Numbered from the stretch's first letter, positions 9,048-19,559 are shown. The stretch is 64,000 nt of DNA from Phocaeicola sp. (GCA_029257865.1 JARIAN010000126.1:1-64000), one strand, 5' to 3'. Numbers and translations are program-made. The notes: generated by a model from the letters alone, not told the origin.

Positions 9048-10199
9048 TTAAAAGTCAACCTTTTCACCTTCGTAGAGTGCAATATACAATTTTTCCAAAT
9101 CCTCTACAGAAGTCTTACGAGGATTGAATGAAGTACAAACATCCTGGAAAGCATGTTCAGCCATACGGTGAACTTCCTTCATCCATGCTTCCTTTTCAAT
9201 ACCATACTCACGGATTGAAGCCGGAACATGAATATCTTTCTTCAAGTTTTCTACAGCTTCGATAAAATCGGCAGTAGTAGCCTTTCCTAAAACTTTTGCA
9301 AGGTCCTCAAAACGATTGGTAACCTTCGAGTTGTATCGCATTACATTTGGAAGAGCCAAAGCATTGGCACGACCGTGAGGAATACCGAACACACCACCCA
9401 TCTGATGAGCCATAGAGTGAACGATACCTAACCATGAGTTAGTAAATGCATAGCCTGCCAATGCGGAAGCATCGTGCATATTTTGGCGGACTACTCCATT
9501 TTCAGGGTCTTCACAAGCCTTCTTCAAGTTAGCAAAAATCAACTCGATACTACCTTTTGCAAACACATCAGCATAGTTATCATCTATATTAGAAGTATAA
9601 GCCTCAATAGAGTGAGTCAAAGCATCCATACCTGTATTAGCTGTTACATGTGCAGGCATTGACTTACAAAGGTCACCATCAAGAATTGCCAAATCAGGCT
9701 GCAACTCATGAGAAGCCAAAGGATATTTCACTCCCTTTTCAGTATCGGTTATTACAGCCAAAGAAGTAGTTTCTGTACCTGTACCACTAGTAGAAGGAAT
9801 CGCTACGAAACGAGCCTTATTTCTCAAAGCAGGGATACCAAACGGAGTAGCCATCTGTTCGAAAGTCAAATCCGGATGCTCATAAACAGCCCACATAGCC
9901 TTTGCTGCATCAATAGACGAAGTACCGCCCAAACCGATAATCCAATCTGGCTGGAATTCTTCCATAAAAGCAGCACCATTACGAACTGTATTGATAGAAG
10001 GGTCTGCCTCAACCCCATCAAATACTTTGTAAGAAAGCCCCATTTCTGAAAGGATTTCTTCAGTACGCTTCAAACTTCCGTTTCTTACAGCCGAACCTTT
10101 TCCTGTTACAATTACTACACGTTCCCCCTTGATATTCTTCAGCTCTTCCAAAGAACCATTGCCGTGATACAAAGCACCTGCTCCATACAATTTTGCCAT
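9048..10199 (-). CDS. Iron-containing alcohol dehydrogenase
   Basis: A 383-residue cytosolic oxidoreductase of the group III (Fe2+) alcohol dehydrogenase family. The N-terminal Rossmann-like part carries the NAD(P)-binding loop (GLGGTSSIDAAKAMW). The helical C-terminal part holds the metal site, with the conserved histidines in HSMAHQMGGVFGIPHGRANA. Such enzymes reduce aldehydes or oxidise alcohols with NAD(P)H, often in fermentation or aldehyde detoxification; the substrate is not identifiable. The frame is open 24 codons further upstream, but the ATG at 10199 starts the conserved protein (MAKLYGAGALYHGNG) and the promoter -7 box at 10249-10256 would fall inside a longer version. Transcribed alone. 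Confidence 0.9.
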   Translation of the reverse strand: MAKLYGAGALYHGNGSLEELKNIKGERVVIVTGKGSAVRNGSLKRTEEILSEMGLSYKVFDGVEADPSINTVRNGAAFMEEFQPDWIIGLGGTSSIDAAKAMWAVYEHPDLTFEQMATPFGIPALRNKARFVAIPSTSGTGTETTSLAVITDTEKGVKYPLASHELQPDLAILDGDLCKSMPAHVTANTGMDALTHSIEAYTSNIDDNYADVFAKGSIELIFANLKKACEDPENGVVRQNMHDASALAGYAFTNSWLGIVHSMAHQMGGVFGIPHGRANALALPNVMRYNSKVTNRFEDLAKVLGKATTADFIEAVENLKKDIHVPASIREYGIEKEAWMKEVHRMAEHAFQDVCTSFNPRKTSVEDLEKLYIALYEGEKVDF

Positions 10200-10248
10200 A
10201 CTCAAATCTTTATTTAATGGTTTAATTAATTGTTTTTTGATTACGCTG

Positions 10249-10256
10249 CAAAAGTA
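10249..10256 (-). promoter_or_regulatory. Sigma-ABfr -7 element of the alcohol dehydrogenase gene
   Basis: TACTTTTG on the minus strand, an exact TAnnTTTG match, 50 nt before the ATG. The -33 box is not clear. Confidence 0.5.
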
Positions 10257-10343
10257 CTGCTTATGGAGCATCGGGAGATTATAAAAAAAATCCGAAAATT
10301 TATAAAATTGAGAATCCTTGCTATTTCTACAGAAAAGAGAAAA

Positions 10344-10378
10344 GCCGCTACAACTTCTTTTATAGAAGTCGCAACGGC
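10344..10378 (-). terminator. Terminator of the tricorn-like protease gene
   Basis: Imperfect stem with arms GCCGCTACAACTTC (from 10344) and GAAGTCGCAACGGC (to 10378), flanked by A/T-rich sequence. It lies 47 nt after the stop codon. Confidence 0.7.
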
Positions 10379-10424
10379 CTACTTTTTCTCACCTTATATA
10401 GTCAACACTCACTATACAAGGAAT

Positions 10425-13400
10425 TTACCATTCTTTTACAGCAGTAGAAAGCATCTCTTTCACTGCTCTTTCCAACTGTGCATCTTTACCATTCATCACA
10501 TCTTCCGGTTTATTATAAACTTCAATATCCGGTTCCAACAACAAGTTTTCCAGTACATGACCATTCTTATCATAAGCGCCAACCTGTGGAATACCGAAAA
10601 CTAATCCACCTTCCAAAGGCTCCCACCACACAGCAGTCATTGTACCCGGAACAGGTGCACCAATCAGCTTACCCAATCCTTGTGTCTGATAATACCATGG
10701 AGTTCCATGTGCATTAGAATAGTTGTCTTCACAAATCAACATGCAAGAAGGTTTTGTCCAACGGTCGAACGGGTCATTTCCAATATACTGTCCACGTGGT
10801 TTATATTCCATGGTCTTCTTGCCGCTCAAAAGCATACAAACATCGCCATGCAACCAACCACCACCATTGTGACGAGTATCAACAATCACTGCATCTTTCT
10901 TGCGGTTTTCATCGCTGAGCAATTCTTTATACAGTTTTTGGAAACTTTCAGCATTCATAGCCTCAATATGCACATAAGCCAATTTTCCACCCGACAAACG
11001 GTCTACCATCTTTCGGTTATTTTCTACCCAACGCTCATAAAGCAATGCATTTTCAGCTCCGGAAGAAATAGGTTTTACTGTAATATCGAAAGTCTTCTTC
11101 CCATCCTCAACAGTAAGACGAGTATACCGACCAGCCTTTCCATCAAGCAATGCATTATAATCCATTCCTGCCTTAATGACTTCTCCATCAATAGCCTTGA
11201 TAACACATCCGACCTTTACAGGAGTCTTTCCAGCTTCCAACGGACTACCTTTGATAACTTCCTTCACTTTCAATCCATCACCCATATAAGCCTCATCATA
11301 GAAGGCTCCCAAAGTAGCAGTAGACAAAGCTCCACCATAACCACCGAAACGGCATCCTGTATGAGAGACATTCAGCTCACCCAACATTTCGCTAGCCATC
11401 TCAGCAAAGTCATAATTGTTGTTGATATGCGGCAAATACTGAGAATAAGTCTTGTAGATAGCATCCCAGTCGGCACCATTCATCGCTGGGTCATATAGTT
11501 TTTCCTTGGTTTGTCCCCAAATATGATTAAACAGATACTCTCTTGTTGCGTCCGGGCGTTCTGTATAGAAAGCCTCAAAAGCAATGTTGCTTACCTTACC
11601 ACTCTCCATTTCCAGTTTCTTGATGGCTCCACCAGCAGCAAAATAAGCATTCTTGACATCAGCATCCACATCAAGAGCAGCCCAATCCATTCCTGACAAT
11701 TTAAGTCGGTTGCTATATTCCTTCAAGTCTTGTTCCCACAAAGCCGGTCTGCCTTCGTGAGGAGCTATATAATACAACTTGCCTCCATCTTTGCTCAGCA
11801 CCATATCCCCCAATCCGGTAGAATAAGGAGTCAGTCGCATGGTCCACTCTTCCAGATGGTCCAAATTGAATTTCAAATCTTGTTCAGATTCTTTCTTGTC
11901 GCTATTTTTATCTTTATCGGCTTTTTTCTTCTTATCCGACTTTTTCTCTGCTTCCTTCTTGTCTTTTTCTTCCTTTTCAGCCTTTTCTTTTTCTTTGAGC
12001 AAAGCAAGTTCTTCCTTGTTCATTCGGAAACGGTCATAAGCCTCACGGTCTAAAAACATGATATACGCATCACTTTCAGCTCCCCAAGAGCCATGGCTGC
12101 GGTATCCTGCACGGTCACTTTTAAAAAGCATCGCCTTTCCATCCAACACCCATTTCGGAGAACCTTCCGAATAACCGCTATTGGTAAGATTGTGTATTTC
12201 ACCAGAGCCGTCAGCCTTTACCAGTGCAATATCTTTATTGTTCCATCCACCAGTGCCAATATATTCAGACAACAACCATTTTCCATCCGGACTCCAGGCA
12301 TAATCCTGGTCTCCATCCACATAAGAATACTGAAACTTGCCCGGCATAGCAGTACGCACCTTTTTGTTCTTCAAGTTCAAGACACAAAGTTCGGTACGGT
12401 CTTTCAAGAAAGCCACTTCCCCACCTTTAGGATTATATGCAGGCTGAAAAGCCGTATAATCCCCGTTTGTCAAACGTTCTTCTTTAAGTTCTGTACTGTA
12501 GGTAAAGTTTTTCTCATCCTTACTGACAATGCTAGTCTGATAAATTTGCCAATGCCCACTACGTTCGGAAGCATAAACAATAGCCCGTCCGTCTGGAGCG
12601 AAGTCTACCCCACGTTCACGTTCCGGAGTATCAGTAATCTGCTTGGTAGTCTTATAATCACAAGAAGTAACATACACATCTCCATTCATGACAAAAGCAA
12701 TCTCTTTATTCTTCGGTGAAACAGACACCTGAGATGCTCCCCAAGAAAGAAGTTTACGCACCACTTCACGCTGCATATCATCACGTATGATTTCTACTTT
12801 CACTTTATGAGGCTTCTTTCCGGGCTCTAAAGTGTACAATTCACCATCGAAGCTATAACATAAAGTACCTTTTTTGGAAGCAGTAAGAAATCTCACCGGG
12901 TTATTTGAATGAAAAGTGAGTTGCTTATCCTTACCCGACTTATCAGAAAGGTCATGTTTAAACACATTAAACGAACCATTCTGTTCGCTCAGATAATAGA
13001 AACTATTCCCATCTGGAGCCCATACAGGGTTACGGTCTTCTCCTTTAAAATGAGTAATCTTCTTATATTCCTTTCCGTCAAACAGCCAAATATCCTTGGC
13101 TATGCTTGAAGTCTGATGCTTGCGCCAATAATCTTCATATCCTTTAATATCTTCATAAAGCACTCCCTTAGGTCCGATATTTGGATTACCCATAGACCAT
13201 TCATATTGCTTCTGAGGACGACCACCCTTGATATTCACCTTATATATATGAGGGAAGATGCCCGAAGGGAACTGGATATTTTCGGCAGAAGACAGTCCGG
13301 CAGCAGTGAAGAGCACAGTTTCCGCATCAAGGAAAGCCACCGGCACTTCATTGCCCGACTTGGTTGTCAAACGTTTGGGCGTCCCCCCTGCAATAGAAGT

Positions 13401-13685
13401 CACATAGACATCCATGCTACCTTCACGTGCACTAGCAAAAGCGATGTGTTTACTATCTGGGCTCCACACCGGAGCATAATCGTGCGCAGTATTGGCAGTG
13501 AGTTGCCGAGCCATACCACCTTCTGAAGGCACCAGATAGATATCTCCGGAATAAGTAAACGCAATATTTTTCCCATCGGGCGAGAGTGCACACCAACGAA
13601 GCCACTTAGGCGACGTTACATTCGTGGCCAAAGCCGGCATCATCGCTGCCATACTCATAGCCAACATGAATTTCTTTTTCATCAT
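10425..13685 (-). CDS. Tricorn-type S41 peptidase with WD40/PD40 propeller and PDZ domain
   Basis: A 1086-residue exported protease. A signal peptide (MMKKKFMLAMSMAAMMPALA) is followed by PD40 beta-propeller repeats (for example ALSPDGKNIAFTYSGDIYLV, and APVWSPDSKHIAFASAREGS). A Lys/Glu-rich low-complexity linker spans ~555-610. A second propeller-like segment, a PDZ domain (~770-850) and a C-terminal S41 tail-specific protease domain follow. The likely nucleophile is Ser ~990 in DNYSNAHGTPW, with VDTRHNGGG preceding it. Tricorn-like proteases degrade peptides; a periplasmic role is inferred from the signal peptide. The first ATG is at 13685 (a second is at 13682); a TTG upstream is not needed. 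It is monocistronic, between the terminators at 10344 and 13745. Confidence 0.9.
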   Translation of the reverse strand: MMKKKFMLAMSMAAMMPALATNVTSPKWLRWCALSPDGKNIAFTYSGDIYLVPSEGGMARQLTANTAHDYAPVWSPDSKHIAFASAREGSMDVYVTSIAGGTPKRLTTKSGNEVPVAFLDAETVLFTAAGLSSAENIQFPSGIFPHIYKVNIKGGRPQKQYEWSMGNPNIGPKGVLYEDIKGYEDYWRKHQTSSIAKDIWLFDGKEYKKITHFKGEDRNPVWAPDGNSFYYLSEQNGSFNVFKHDLSDKSGKDKQLTFHSNNPVRFLTASKKGTLCYSFDGELYTLEPGKKPHKVKVEIIRDDMQREVVRKLLSWGASQVSVSPKNKEIAFVMNGDVYVTSCDYKTTKQITDTPERERGVDFAPDGRAIVYASERSGHWQIYQTSIVSKDEKNFTYSTELKEERLTNGDYTAFQPAYNPKGGEVAFLKDRTELCVLNLKNKKVRTAMPGKFQYSYVDGDQDYAWSPDGKWLLSEYIGTGGWNNKDIALVKADGSGEIHNLTNSGYSEGSPKWVLDGKAMLFKSDRAGYRSHGSWGAESDAYIMFLDREAYDRFRMNKEELALLKEKEKAEKEEKDKKEAEKKSDKKKKADKDKNSDKKESEQDLKFNLDHLEEWTMRLTPYSTGLGDMVLSKDGGKLYYIAPHEGRPALWEQDLKEYSNRLKLSGMDWAALDVDADVKNAYFAAGGAIKKLEMESGKVSNIAFEAFYTERPDATREYLFNHIWGQTKEKLYDPAMNGADWDAIYKTYSQYLPHINNNYDFAEMASEMLGELNVSHTGCRFGGYGGALSTATLGAFYDEAYMGDGLKVKEVIKGSPLEAGKTPVKVGCVIKAIDGEVIKAGMDYNALLDGKAGRYTRLTVEDGKKTFDITVKPISSGAENALLYERWVENNRKMVDRLSGGKLAYVHIEAMNAESFQKLYKELLSDENRKKDAVIVDTRHNGGGWLHGDVCMLLSGKKTMEYKPRGQYIGNDPFDRWTKPSCMLICEDNYSNAHGTPWYYQTQGLGKLIGAPVPGTMTAVWWEPLEGGLVFGIPQVGAYDKNGHVLENLLLEPDIEVYNKPEDVMNGKDAQLERAVKEMLSTAVKEW

Positions 13686-13744
13686 CAATTTAAAGTTTTA
13701 AACTAGTTTTATATAGGTTCTTTTTATCTATTTGTACAATAAGA

Positions 13745-13786
13745 AAGCGGAATTAAGCAGTCAGTTCATTTTGCTCAATTCCGCTT
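13745..13786 (-). terminator. Terminator of the SNF2 helicase gene
   Basis: Long stem AAGCGGAATTAAGCA (13745-13759) with TGCTCAATTCCGCTT (13772-13786), one mismatch, lying between the helicase stop (13880) and the protease start (13685). Confidence 0.8.
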
Positions 13787-13879
13787 CAAATATAATGATA
13801 AAAATTTTCAGAACAGGAAAATTAAACAATAAAAAGTCATTTCTTCGAGCAAGTCTGCGTCGTTTCGTGCCTTTTCTGT

Positions 13880-16800
13880 TTAATCTTCTTCAAATTTATT
13901 GTCCAAGATTTCAATCAAGTCTTTCGCATTCAACTTATGGCTCATATCCGTACCATCCAACAAAGCATCTGATAAATTTCGCTTTGTACGATGCATCCGC
14001 AAGATTTTTTCCTCAATCGTATGAGCAGAAACAAGATGATAGGCAATCACCTTCTGCTTTTGTCCTATTCGATAAGCCCTGTCAGTAGCTTGCTGCTCGA
14101 TGGCAGGATTCCACCAAGGATCTAGATGAATCACATAATTTGCCCCAGTGAGGTTCAAACCCAGCCCACCAGCTTTTAAACTGATTAAAAAGAATGGACA
14201 CTCACCTTCTTGAAATTCACTAACCAACTTTTCACGCTTTTTCATAGGTATCGTACCATCCAGATAGAGATAAGGTATACCTGCCTCATCCAACTGTTTT
14301 TTCACCAACATGAAGAAAGACGTGAACTGACTAAATATCAGCGCCCTATTATTTCCTTCTCTCAAATCATTCAATAGGCCAATCAGCGCTTCAATCTTAC
14401 TGCATTTTCCTTTCCATTTCTTTTCAGTCAAAGAAGCACAACACGCAGCCTGCCTGAGCTTTGTAATTTCAGATAAAGTGACCGCATTCACATTCGCTCC
14501 CCCATCTTCAACCATCTGCTTGGCTCTTATTCGAATCATCTCATATATGCCCATTTCCTCTTCCGAAAGTTCTACTGGCAATACAATTTCCTCTTTATCA
14601 GGCAATTCCTCTACCACCTCCTGCTTAGTTCTTCGCAGCATGAAAGGATGAACGATTTTATTCAACAACAACTGTCTCTGCTTGTCTTTCCCCTGCTCAA
14701 TGGGGAGAATAAACTTCTGCTGAAACTGGTCATATCCCCCCAAGAGACCTGGATTGATAAACTGAAACAAATTCCACAGTTCTCCTAAATGGTTTTGTAT
14801 GGGAGTACCCGTTAAAATAATCTTATTGTCCGCATTCAACTGCATTACGACTGCAGAAGTCTTGGTTTCCCTGTTTTTTATAGCATGCGCTTCGTCAAGA
14901 CATACCACATTCCATTTTCTGGAGAGTATTGCATCTGTTTCCGATACCAACAGACCATAAGTAGCAAGGATAACATCATTGGCCTTCGCTTTTTCCACCA
15001 TACTTTTACGGTCACTACTTGTATTAAGCATATAAGTATTCAACGCAGGCGCAAACTTTCTCACTTCCCTTTCCCAATTAGGTACAACAGATGCAGGAGC
15101 CACCACCAACGACGGTCCTTGCTTGGATTTCAGCAAAAGATATGCAATGGACTGCAGCGTTTTTCCAAGACCCATATCATCAGCCAAACATGCTCCTGCT
15201 CCCCAGTTGTTCAATTTCGCAATCCACTTGAACCCTTCAACCTGATAATCACGCATAGTAGCATTCAGTCCGGCCGGTACTTTCACCGATACAGTACCTC
15301 CTTTAGCTATCTTATTTCTTAGATTTTCCAAAGCCTCATCACCCTGAATACCCAATTCACCACCAAGAATATCATCAGCCAACATACCTGCCTGAATAGC
15401 TGCGATTCTAGCCTTACCCTTCTTCCTTACTGCGATAGCCTCAATACGAGAAAGTTGCTTTCTCAAATTGTCGTTTAATATCAAGAAATCACCATCACTC
15501 AACCTCACGAAGCGCTCATTATTATTTCCTATCAAGTCGAGCAGTTGTGCAACACTCACTAGGGTATTATCATCCAACTTTACATCCCCCTCAATTTCAA
15601 ACCAGTCATGATCTGATTTCAGCTGGATATTCCATTCTTTAGACTGCACCATATTTTTCAGCTTCAACTGCTGTCCGTCTATCCATTCGATATAATAAGT
15701 ATCCTTTACCGTTTGAATATACTCCAAGACATTCAACATCTGCTGCAGATTCAATTCAACCCCATAATCCTCCACTTGAACACCGCAAGTTTCCTCAATA
15801 AAGAACACAATTGAATCATAGTTGCTCTTTTCTGTTTTCAAGTGTCTTTTAATTTTACATCTTCCTTGAGCCGTTTCATCGAAAACAATAGCCAAACCCT
15901 GTCCCGGACGAAAAGTCAAATTTCCATTCGGACAAGGCTTCACACAAAAATTGATTTGGAAAAATACTTCATGCGTTTTCACTTGCAGGCCAATTCCGGC
16001 ATTCCCTTCCACGACCTCCACTATACTACCCTCTTCTACCAAAGAAGAATGTATATTCACTTTTCCACCTATCACCTTGATTAGTTCCTTCAATTTAGTT
16101 TCCGCTTCCAAAGGAAAACGTTTTTGAGCAAGGAGTTTACTATAAAACATTTTTAAGGTCTTATCCAAAGGAAACACCACATAATTCAGTTCATCTTTTT
16201 TCACTATCAAGTGGGTGTCCGATTCTGCCTTGTCACAAAAATCTATCATCTGATAGTTCGCCTGTACTATAAATTCACCTTTTTCTTTTTCAATGATGAG
16301 ATATGGCTTTTCTTCAGTCACATTCACCTGCATAAAGGGAGCATTTCTACCGGTATACACTCTATCGCTTCCTACCAGTTCCGGCAAGACCTCTGTAATT
16401 TCTAACGCATATGAATCCGATTTTCTCCATCTCTGACATATTCTCTTGTCGGTTTCATCCATCATATCTAAATCTTCGTTAAATAAACGATAAGACGAAA
16501 TATGTTTTCCTGCACCCCATGCTCCCGACTTCAATACATTTTGGATGCGAACATCCACCTCTCCATAAGGGTGTATCAAATACATTAGCCTTTCTTTCAC
16601 ATCCCTAGTGACTTTACCTTTTTCCATGTTCAAAATATCATCAATAAGGTATTCCCAATCGGCTTTAAAATTCAAAGAAGCAAGCAAAGATTTGCCGAAC
16701 TTCTCGTCGAGTTCCTGTTTCTCTTCGTCTGAAATCTGTAGCACAGAAGCCATTTCATGGCGCAAAACTGCTAGTTTGGGCTGAAAAATCTCTACAGGTA

Positions 16801-17839
16801 AAAGTTCATATTTAGGGAGTTTGAAAAACAACCCGAAAAAGAACCCCATCCACTTTAGAACCGGTGTGTTCGAATTAATCAAAATATTCACATCCACCAC
16901 ATCTATTTTATGTGGTGTAGACAACACATATTCAATAAGAATCTTTGCCGGAAGTAGACTTTCCATCACATTCACCGACTCCTTTTTCTGTAGCACTTCC
17001 AGTTTTTTAAGTCCTCCCTCCGACAATAAATGAACATAAGTAAGCACCATGAAATAAGCATTGAGCACCCCAAGAAGAACATTCTTTTCCTTGGATATCT
17101 TGTTCCTTAGTTTCAGTGCCTTTTCAAAACAATATAAGGCTTTCACATAATCAGACTGATGTGCTGAATGTACTGCCTCCAATATCCAATCATAAAGATT
17201 CGACGGATTCTTCAGCGGCTCATATTCTCCACAGGAATAGTAGCGATACAGATGAATCTGAGAGTAGAATATATCTTTTTGAGATTCTGTCAACAACTTG
17301 TAACCATTGAGCAAACCCAACAAATAATCAAAATAATCAGGCAAGTCATTTTCTAGATAATAGCACAAGGCTTTATCGAAAAAATAACCGAAAAGATATT
17401 CTGGAATATTAAGTGCAAACTTACGAAACTCATCTTTATCTATTACTCGTATGAGATATAATACATTGGTGTCATCAAAAACTGACGAAGATATTTTATC
17501 CCATTCTCCCTTCAGCACACAATCTAAAGCCACCATGAAATTATCCTGCTTTTCCGGTAAACAGGTCTTGAAATGGCTAATCCAGTTTGGGTTTTCTTTG
17601 CAGAAAGAAAGGTAATAAGAAATTAGCACATGGGAAGGAACTGAATACAATATACCTGTAAACCAATAATTAGAATTTGCATCAATCAGTCCTTCGGAAA
17701 CCATTTTGTCACAAAGCTTGTTTATTTCGGCAACTTTCCTTCCTTCTAATTTTGAATACAATTTGATATCGTCACGAGTAATACCTCCACCTCTATATAT
17801 ACAAAAACATAAAAGTTTTAATTTTTCTTGATTTTCCAT
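13880..17839 (-). CDS. SNF2-family DEAD/DEAH-box helicase
   Basis: A 1319-residue Swi2/Snf2 ATPase. The N-terminal ~700 residues begin with a winged-helix-like segment (GGITRDDIKLYSKLEGRKVA) and continue as helical repeat-like sequence plus a beta-rich part. The motor follows: Walker A DDMGLGKTLQSIAYLL near residue 885, DEAH box near 981, TGTPIQNHLGELWNL, and the second RecA lobe ending in LDPWWNPAIEQQATDRAYRI near 1250. These proteins translocate on duplex DNA and remodel DNA-protein complexes, often assisting RNA polymerase recycling (as RapA does); the target here is unknown. It starts 48 nt after the NhaC antiporter stop and may share its transcript. Standard long Bacteroidales form; no truncation seen. 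Confidence 0.9.
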   Translation of the reverse strand: MENQEKLKLLCFCIYRGGGITRDDIKLYSKLEGRKVAEINKLCDKMVSEGLIDANSNYWFTGILYSVPSHVLISYYLSFCKENPNWISHFKTCLPEKQDNFMVALDCVLKGEWDKISSSVFDDTNVLYLIRVIDKDEFRKFALNIPEYLFGYFFDKALCYYLENDLPDYFDYLLGLLNGYKLLTESQKDIFYSQIHLYRYYSCGEYEPLKNPSNLYDWILEAVHSAHQSDYVKALYCFEKALKLRNKISKEKNVLLGVLNAYFMVLTYVHLLSEGGLKKLEVLQKKESVNVMESLLPAKILIEYVLSTPHKIDVVDVNILINSNTPVLKWMGFFFGLFFKLPKYELLPVEIFQPKLAVLRHEMASVLQISDEEKQELDEKFGKSLLASLNFKADWEYLIDDILNMEKGKVTRDVKERLMYLIHPYGEVDVRIQNVLKSGAWGAGKHISSYRLFNEDLDMMDETDKRICQRWRKSDSYALEITEVLPELVGSDRVYTGRNAPFMQVNVTEEKPYLIIEKEKGEFIVQANYQMIDFCDKAESDTHLIVKKDELNYVVFPLDKTLKMFYSKLLAQKRFPLEAETKLKELIKVIGGKVNIHSSLVEEGSIVEVVEGNAGIGLQVKTHEVFFQINFCVKPCPNGNLTFRPGQGLAIVFDETAQGRCKIKRHLKTEKSNYDSIVFFIEETCGVQVEDYGVELNLQQMLNVLEYIQTVKDTYYIEWIDGQQLKLKNMVQSKEWNIQLKSDHDWFEIEGDVKLDDNTLVSVAQLLDLIGNNNERFVRLSDGDFLILNDNLRKQLSRIEAIAVRKKGKARIAAIQAGMLADDILGGELGIQGDEALENLRNKIAKGGTVSVKVPAGLNATMRDYQVEGFKWIAKLNNWGAGACLADDMGLGKTLQSIAYLLLKSKQGPSLVVAPASVVPNWEREVRKFAPALNTYMLNTSSDRKSMVEKAKANDVILATYGLLVSETDAILSRKWNVVCLDEAHAIKNRETKTSAVVMQLNADNKIILTGTPIQNHLGELWNLFQFINPGLLGGYDQFQQKFILPIEQGKDKQRQLLLNKIVHPFMLRRTKQEVVEELPDKEEIVLPVELSEEEMGIYEMIRIRAKQMVEDGGANVNAVTLSEITKLRQAACCASLTEKKWKGKCSKIEALIGLLNDLREGNNRALIFSQFTSFFMLVKKQLDEAGIPYLYLDGTIPMKKREKLVSEFQEGECPFFLISLKAGGLGLNLTGANYVIHLDPWWNPAIEQQATDRAYRIGQKQKVIAYHLVSAHTIEEKILRMHRTKRNLSDALLDGTDMSHKLNAKDLIEILDNKFEED

Positions 17840-17887
17840 GATATTGAACCTTCTTTATAAATAAACATATTAATCTTCAAATAGAAT

Positions 17888-19330
17888 CTACAATTCTCCT
17901 TCTGCCGGATTTAACTTCTTAATTTTATAACCAACTGCCGCCACAATAATACTCATTATTGGGCTCAATAAGTTAAAGAAACAGAAAGGCAAATATGTAA
18001 AAGTAGCCACATTTAAGATGGTGGCCTGAGTCATTCCACAGCTATTCCATGGTATCAAAACAGAAGTCACCGTCACCGCATCTTCCGTAGAACGGCTCAG
18101 CAACCGGCTTTCATATCCTTCTCTACGATAAGTATCTTTAAATGAGCTGGCTGTAAGGATAATGGAAATATACTGATCGGCTGTAGTAAGATTAAGGAAC
18201 AATCCTGTTCCTACTGTAGACGAAACAATACCTACAGCTCTTTGTGTAAATCGATGCAATAACCTGGTGATGCTCTCCAGCATACGGCAAGCATGCATTG
18301 CTCCCCCCAGACACATCGCACAAAGAATCAACCAAACAGTTACCAGCATCCCCGACATGCCACGCGTGGCTATCAGACTATCAATCTCCGCATTGCCGGT
18401 TGTAATAGAAGTGGCCCCATACCACGCATTGATTATCCCCTTCAACATGGGCTGACCTTCTCCTGCCACTTCACGCAACACTTCGGGCTGAAAGATGCAA
18501 AGACATACAGTAGCCATCAAACAAGAAATAAACAAAGTGATAAGTGATGGTACTTTCTTTATAATCATAACGGTAGTAAGCACCGGAACAAGCAGCAACC
18601 AAGGACTGATTACAAAACGGCTGGAAAGAGCCTGTGTAAAAGCTGAAACATCGGACCCTTCACCTGAAGCATGTACAAAACTCAAGGCTGAAAACAAGAA
18701 CAAAGAAATCAGCATGGACGGTCCGGTAGTCAGCATCATATAACGGATATGCTTGAACAAAGGAGTTTCCGATACAGAAGAGGCCATAATGGTCGTTTCC
18801 GACAAAGGGGAAATCTTATCCCCAAAATAAGCTCCTGAGATGATGGCGCCTGCCACCCATCCTTCATGGAAACCCAAAGCCTTACCGATACCTATCAATG
18901 CGATACCAATGGTGGCAATGGTGGTCCACGAACTGCCGGTCATCACCGAAATCACGGCACAGATAATACAAGCACAAACCAAGAAGAAACCGGGATGAAT
19001 CAACTGAACACCATAATAAATCAGAGTAGGCACAATGCCGCTCAGCATCCAAGTGGCCGATAATGACCCGATAATAAGCAAGATAACCAATGAAGTGCTT
19101 ACATTGGAAATGTTTTGGATGATGGCATCTTCTATTTCTTGCCACGGAGTGCGGCAACATGTCATCCCCACCAGACAGCATATAGTTGTGGAAAACAACA
19201 ACGCCACTTGGCTGGCTCCTGTCAGTGCATCAGGACCATACATGTGAATAGTGAAATAAATGATAATCATTAAAGCTATTATCGGAATAAATGCGATAAT
19301 AGGCGATGGCAATTGGCTTTTACTTTTCAT
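17888..19330 (-). CDS. nhaC: NhaC-family Na+/H+ antiporter
   Basis: A 480-residue inner-membrane protein with about 11-12 hydrophobic helices. It matches the NhaC family in length and motifs: GSSWTTIATIGIALIGIGKA, then GAIISGAYFGDKISPLSETT (the ion-binding hairpin with conserved Asp, Ser and Thr), then TADQYISIILTASSFKDTYR and LSRSTEDAVTVTSVLIPWNS. It exchanges sodium for protons, or in some relatives malate/lactate, so the ion pair is inferred. The frame extends 28 codons upstream to 19414, but the promoter -7 box (19412-19419) overlaps that distal ATG, so the start at 19330 (MKSKSQLPSPIIAF) is preferred. The SNF2 helicase gene follows closely. Confidence 0.88.
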   Translation of the reverse strand: MKSKSQLPSPIIAFIPIIALMIIIYFTIHMYGPDALTGASQVALLFSTTICCLVGMTCCRTPWQEIEDAIIQNISNVSTSLVILLIIGSLSATWMLSGIVPTLIYYGVQLIHPGFFLVCACIICAVISVMTGSSWTTIATIGIALIGIGKALGFHEGWVAGAIISGAYFGDKISPLSETTIMASSVSETPLFKHIRYMMLTTGPSMLISLFLFSALSFVHASGEGSDVSAFTQALSSRFVISPWLLLVPVLTTVMIIKKVPSLITLFISCLMATVCLCIFQPEVLREVAGEGQPMLKGIINAWYGATSITTGNAEIDSLIATRGMSGMLVTVWLILCAMCLGGAMHACRMLESITRLLHRFTQRAVGIVSSTVGTGLFLNLTTADQYISIILTASSFKDTYRREGYESRLLSRSTEDAVTVTSVLIPWNSCGMTQATILNVATFTYLPFCFFNLLSPIMSIIVAAVGYKIKKLNPAEGEL

Positions 19331-19411
19331 AATTTGTTCTAGTAGATATTTACGGAACTCCAGGAAATAAATACGCTCATCCTCCCAGACCTCCTGTTTA
19401 TTTTCAAAGCG

Positions 19412-19441
19412 CAAAGATACTACTTTTTCTCTACACTCAAC
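19412..19441 (-). promoter_or_regulatory. Sigma-ABfr-type promoter of nhaC (and perhaps the SNF2 gene)
   Basis: On the minus strand: GTTG (19438-19441), 18 nt, TATCTTTG (19412-19419). Transcription would start near 19405, about 75 nt before the ATG at 19330. This argues against the longer open frame starting at 19414. Confidence 0.6.
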
Positions 19442-19559
19442 TGAACATTCTATCGCTAAAATGTAAATTTATAAAAGAACAGAAGCCAATACCATAATAA
19501 AATCACCCGCAAATGCATATTTATACCATAAATTTAATCCGTCTTGCATAAAGCATCCT

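Noticed and set aside
10680-11498. A 272-codon open frame on the plus strand inside the tricorn protease gene
   Set aside because: Antisense to the conserved PDZ/S41 region; the protein sequence shows no family features.
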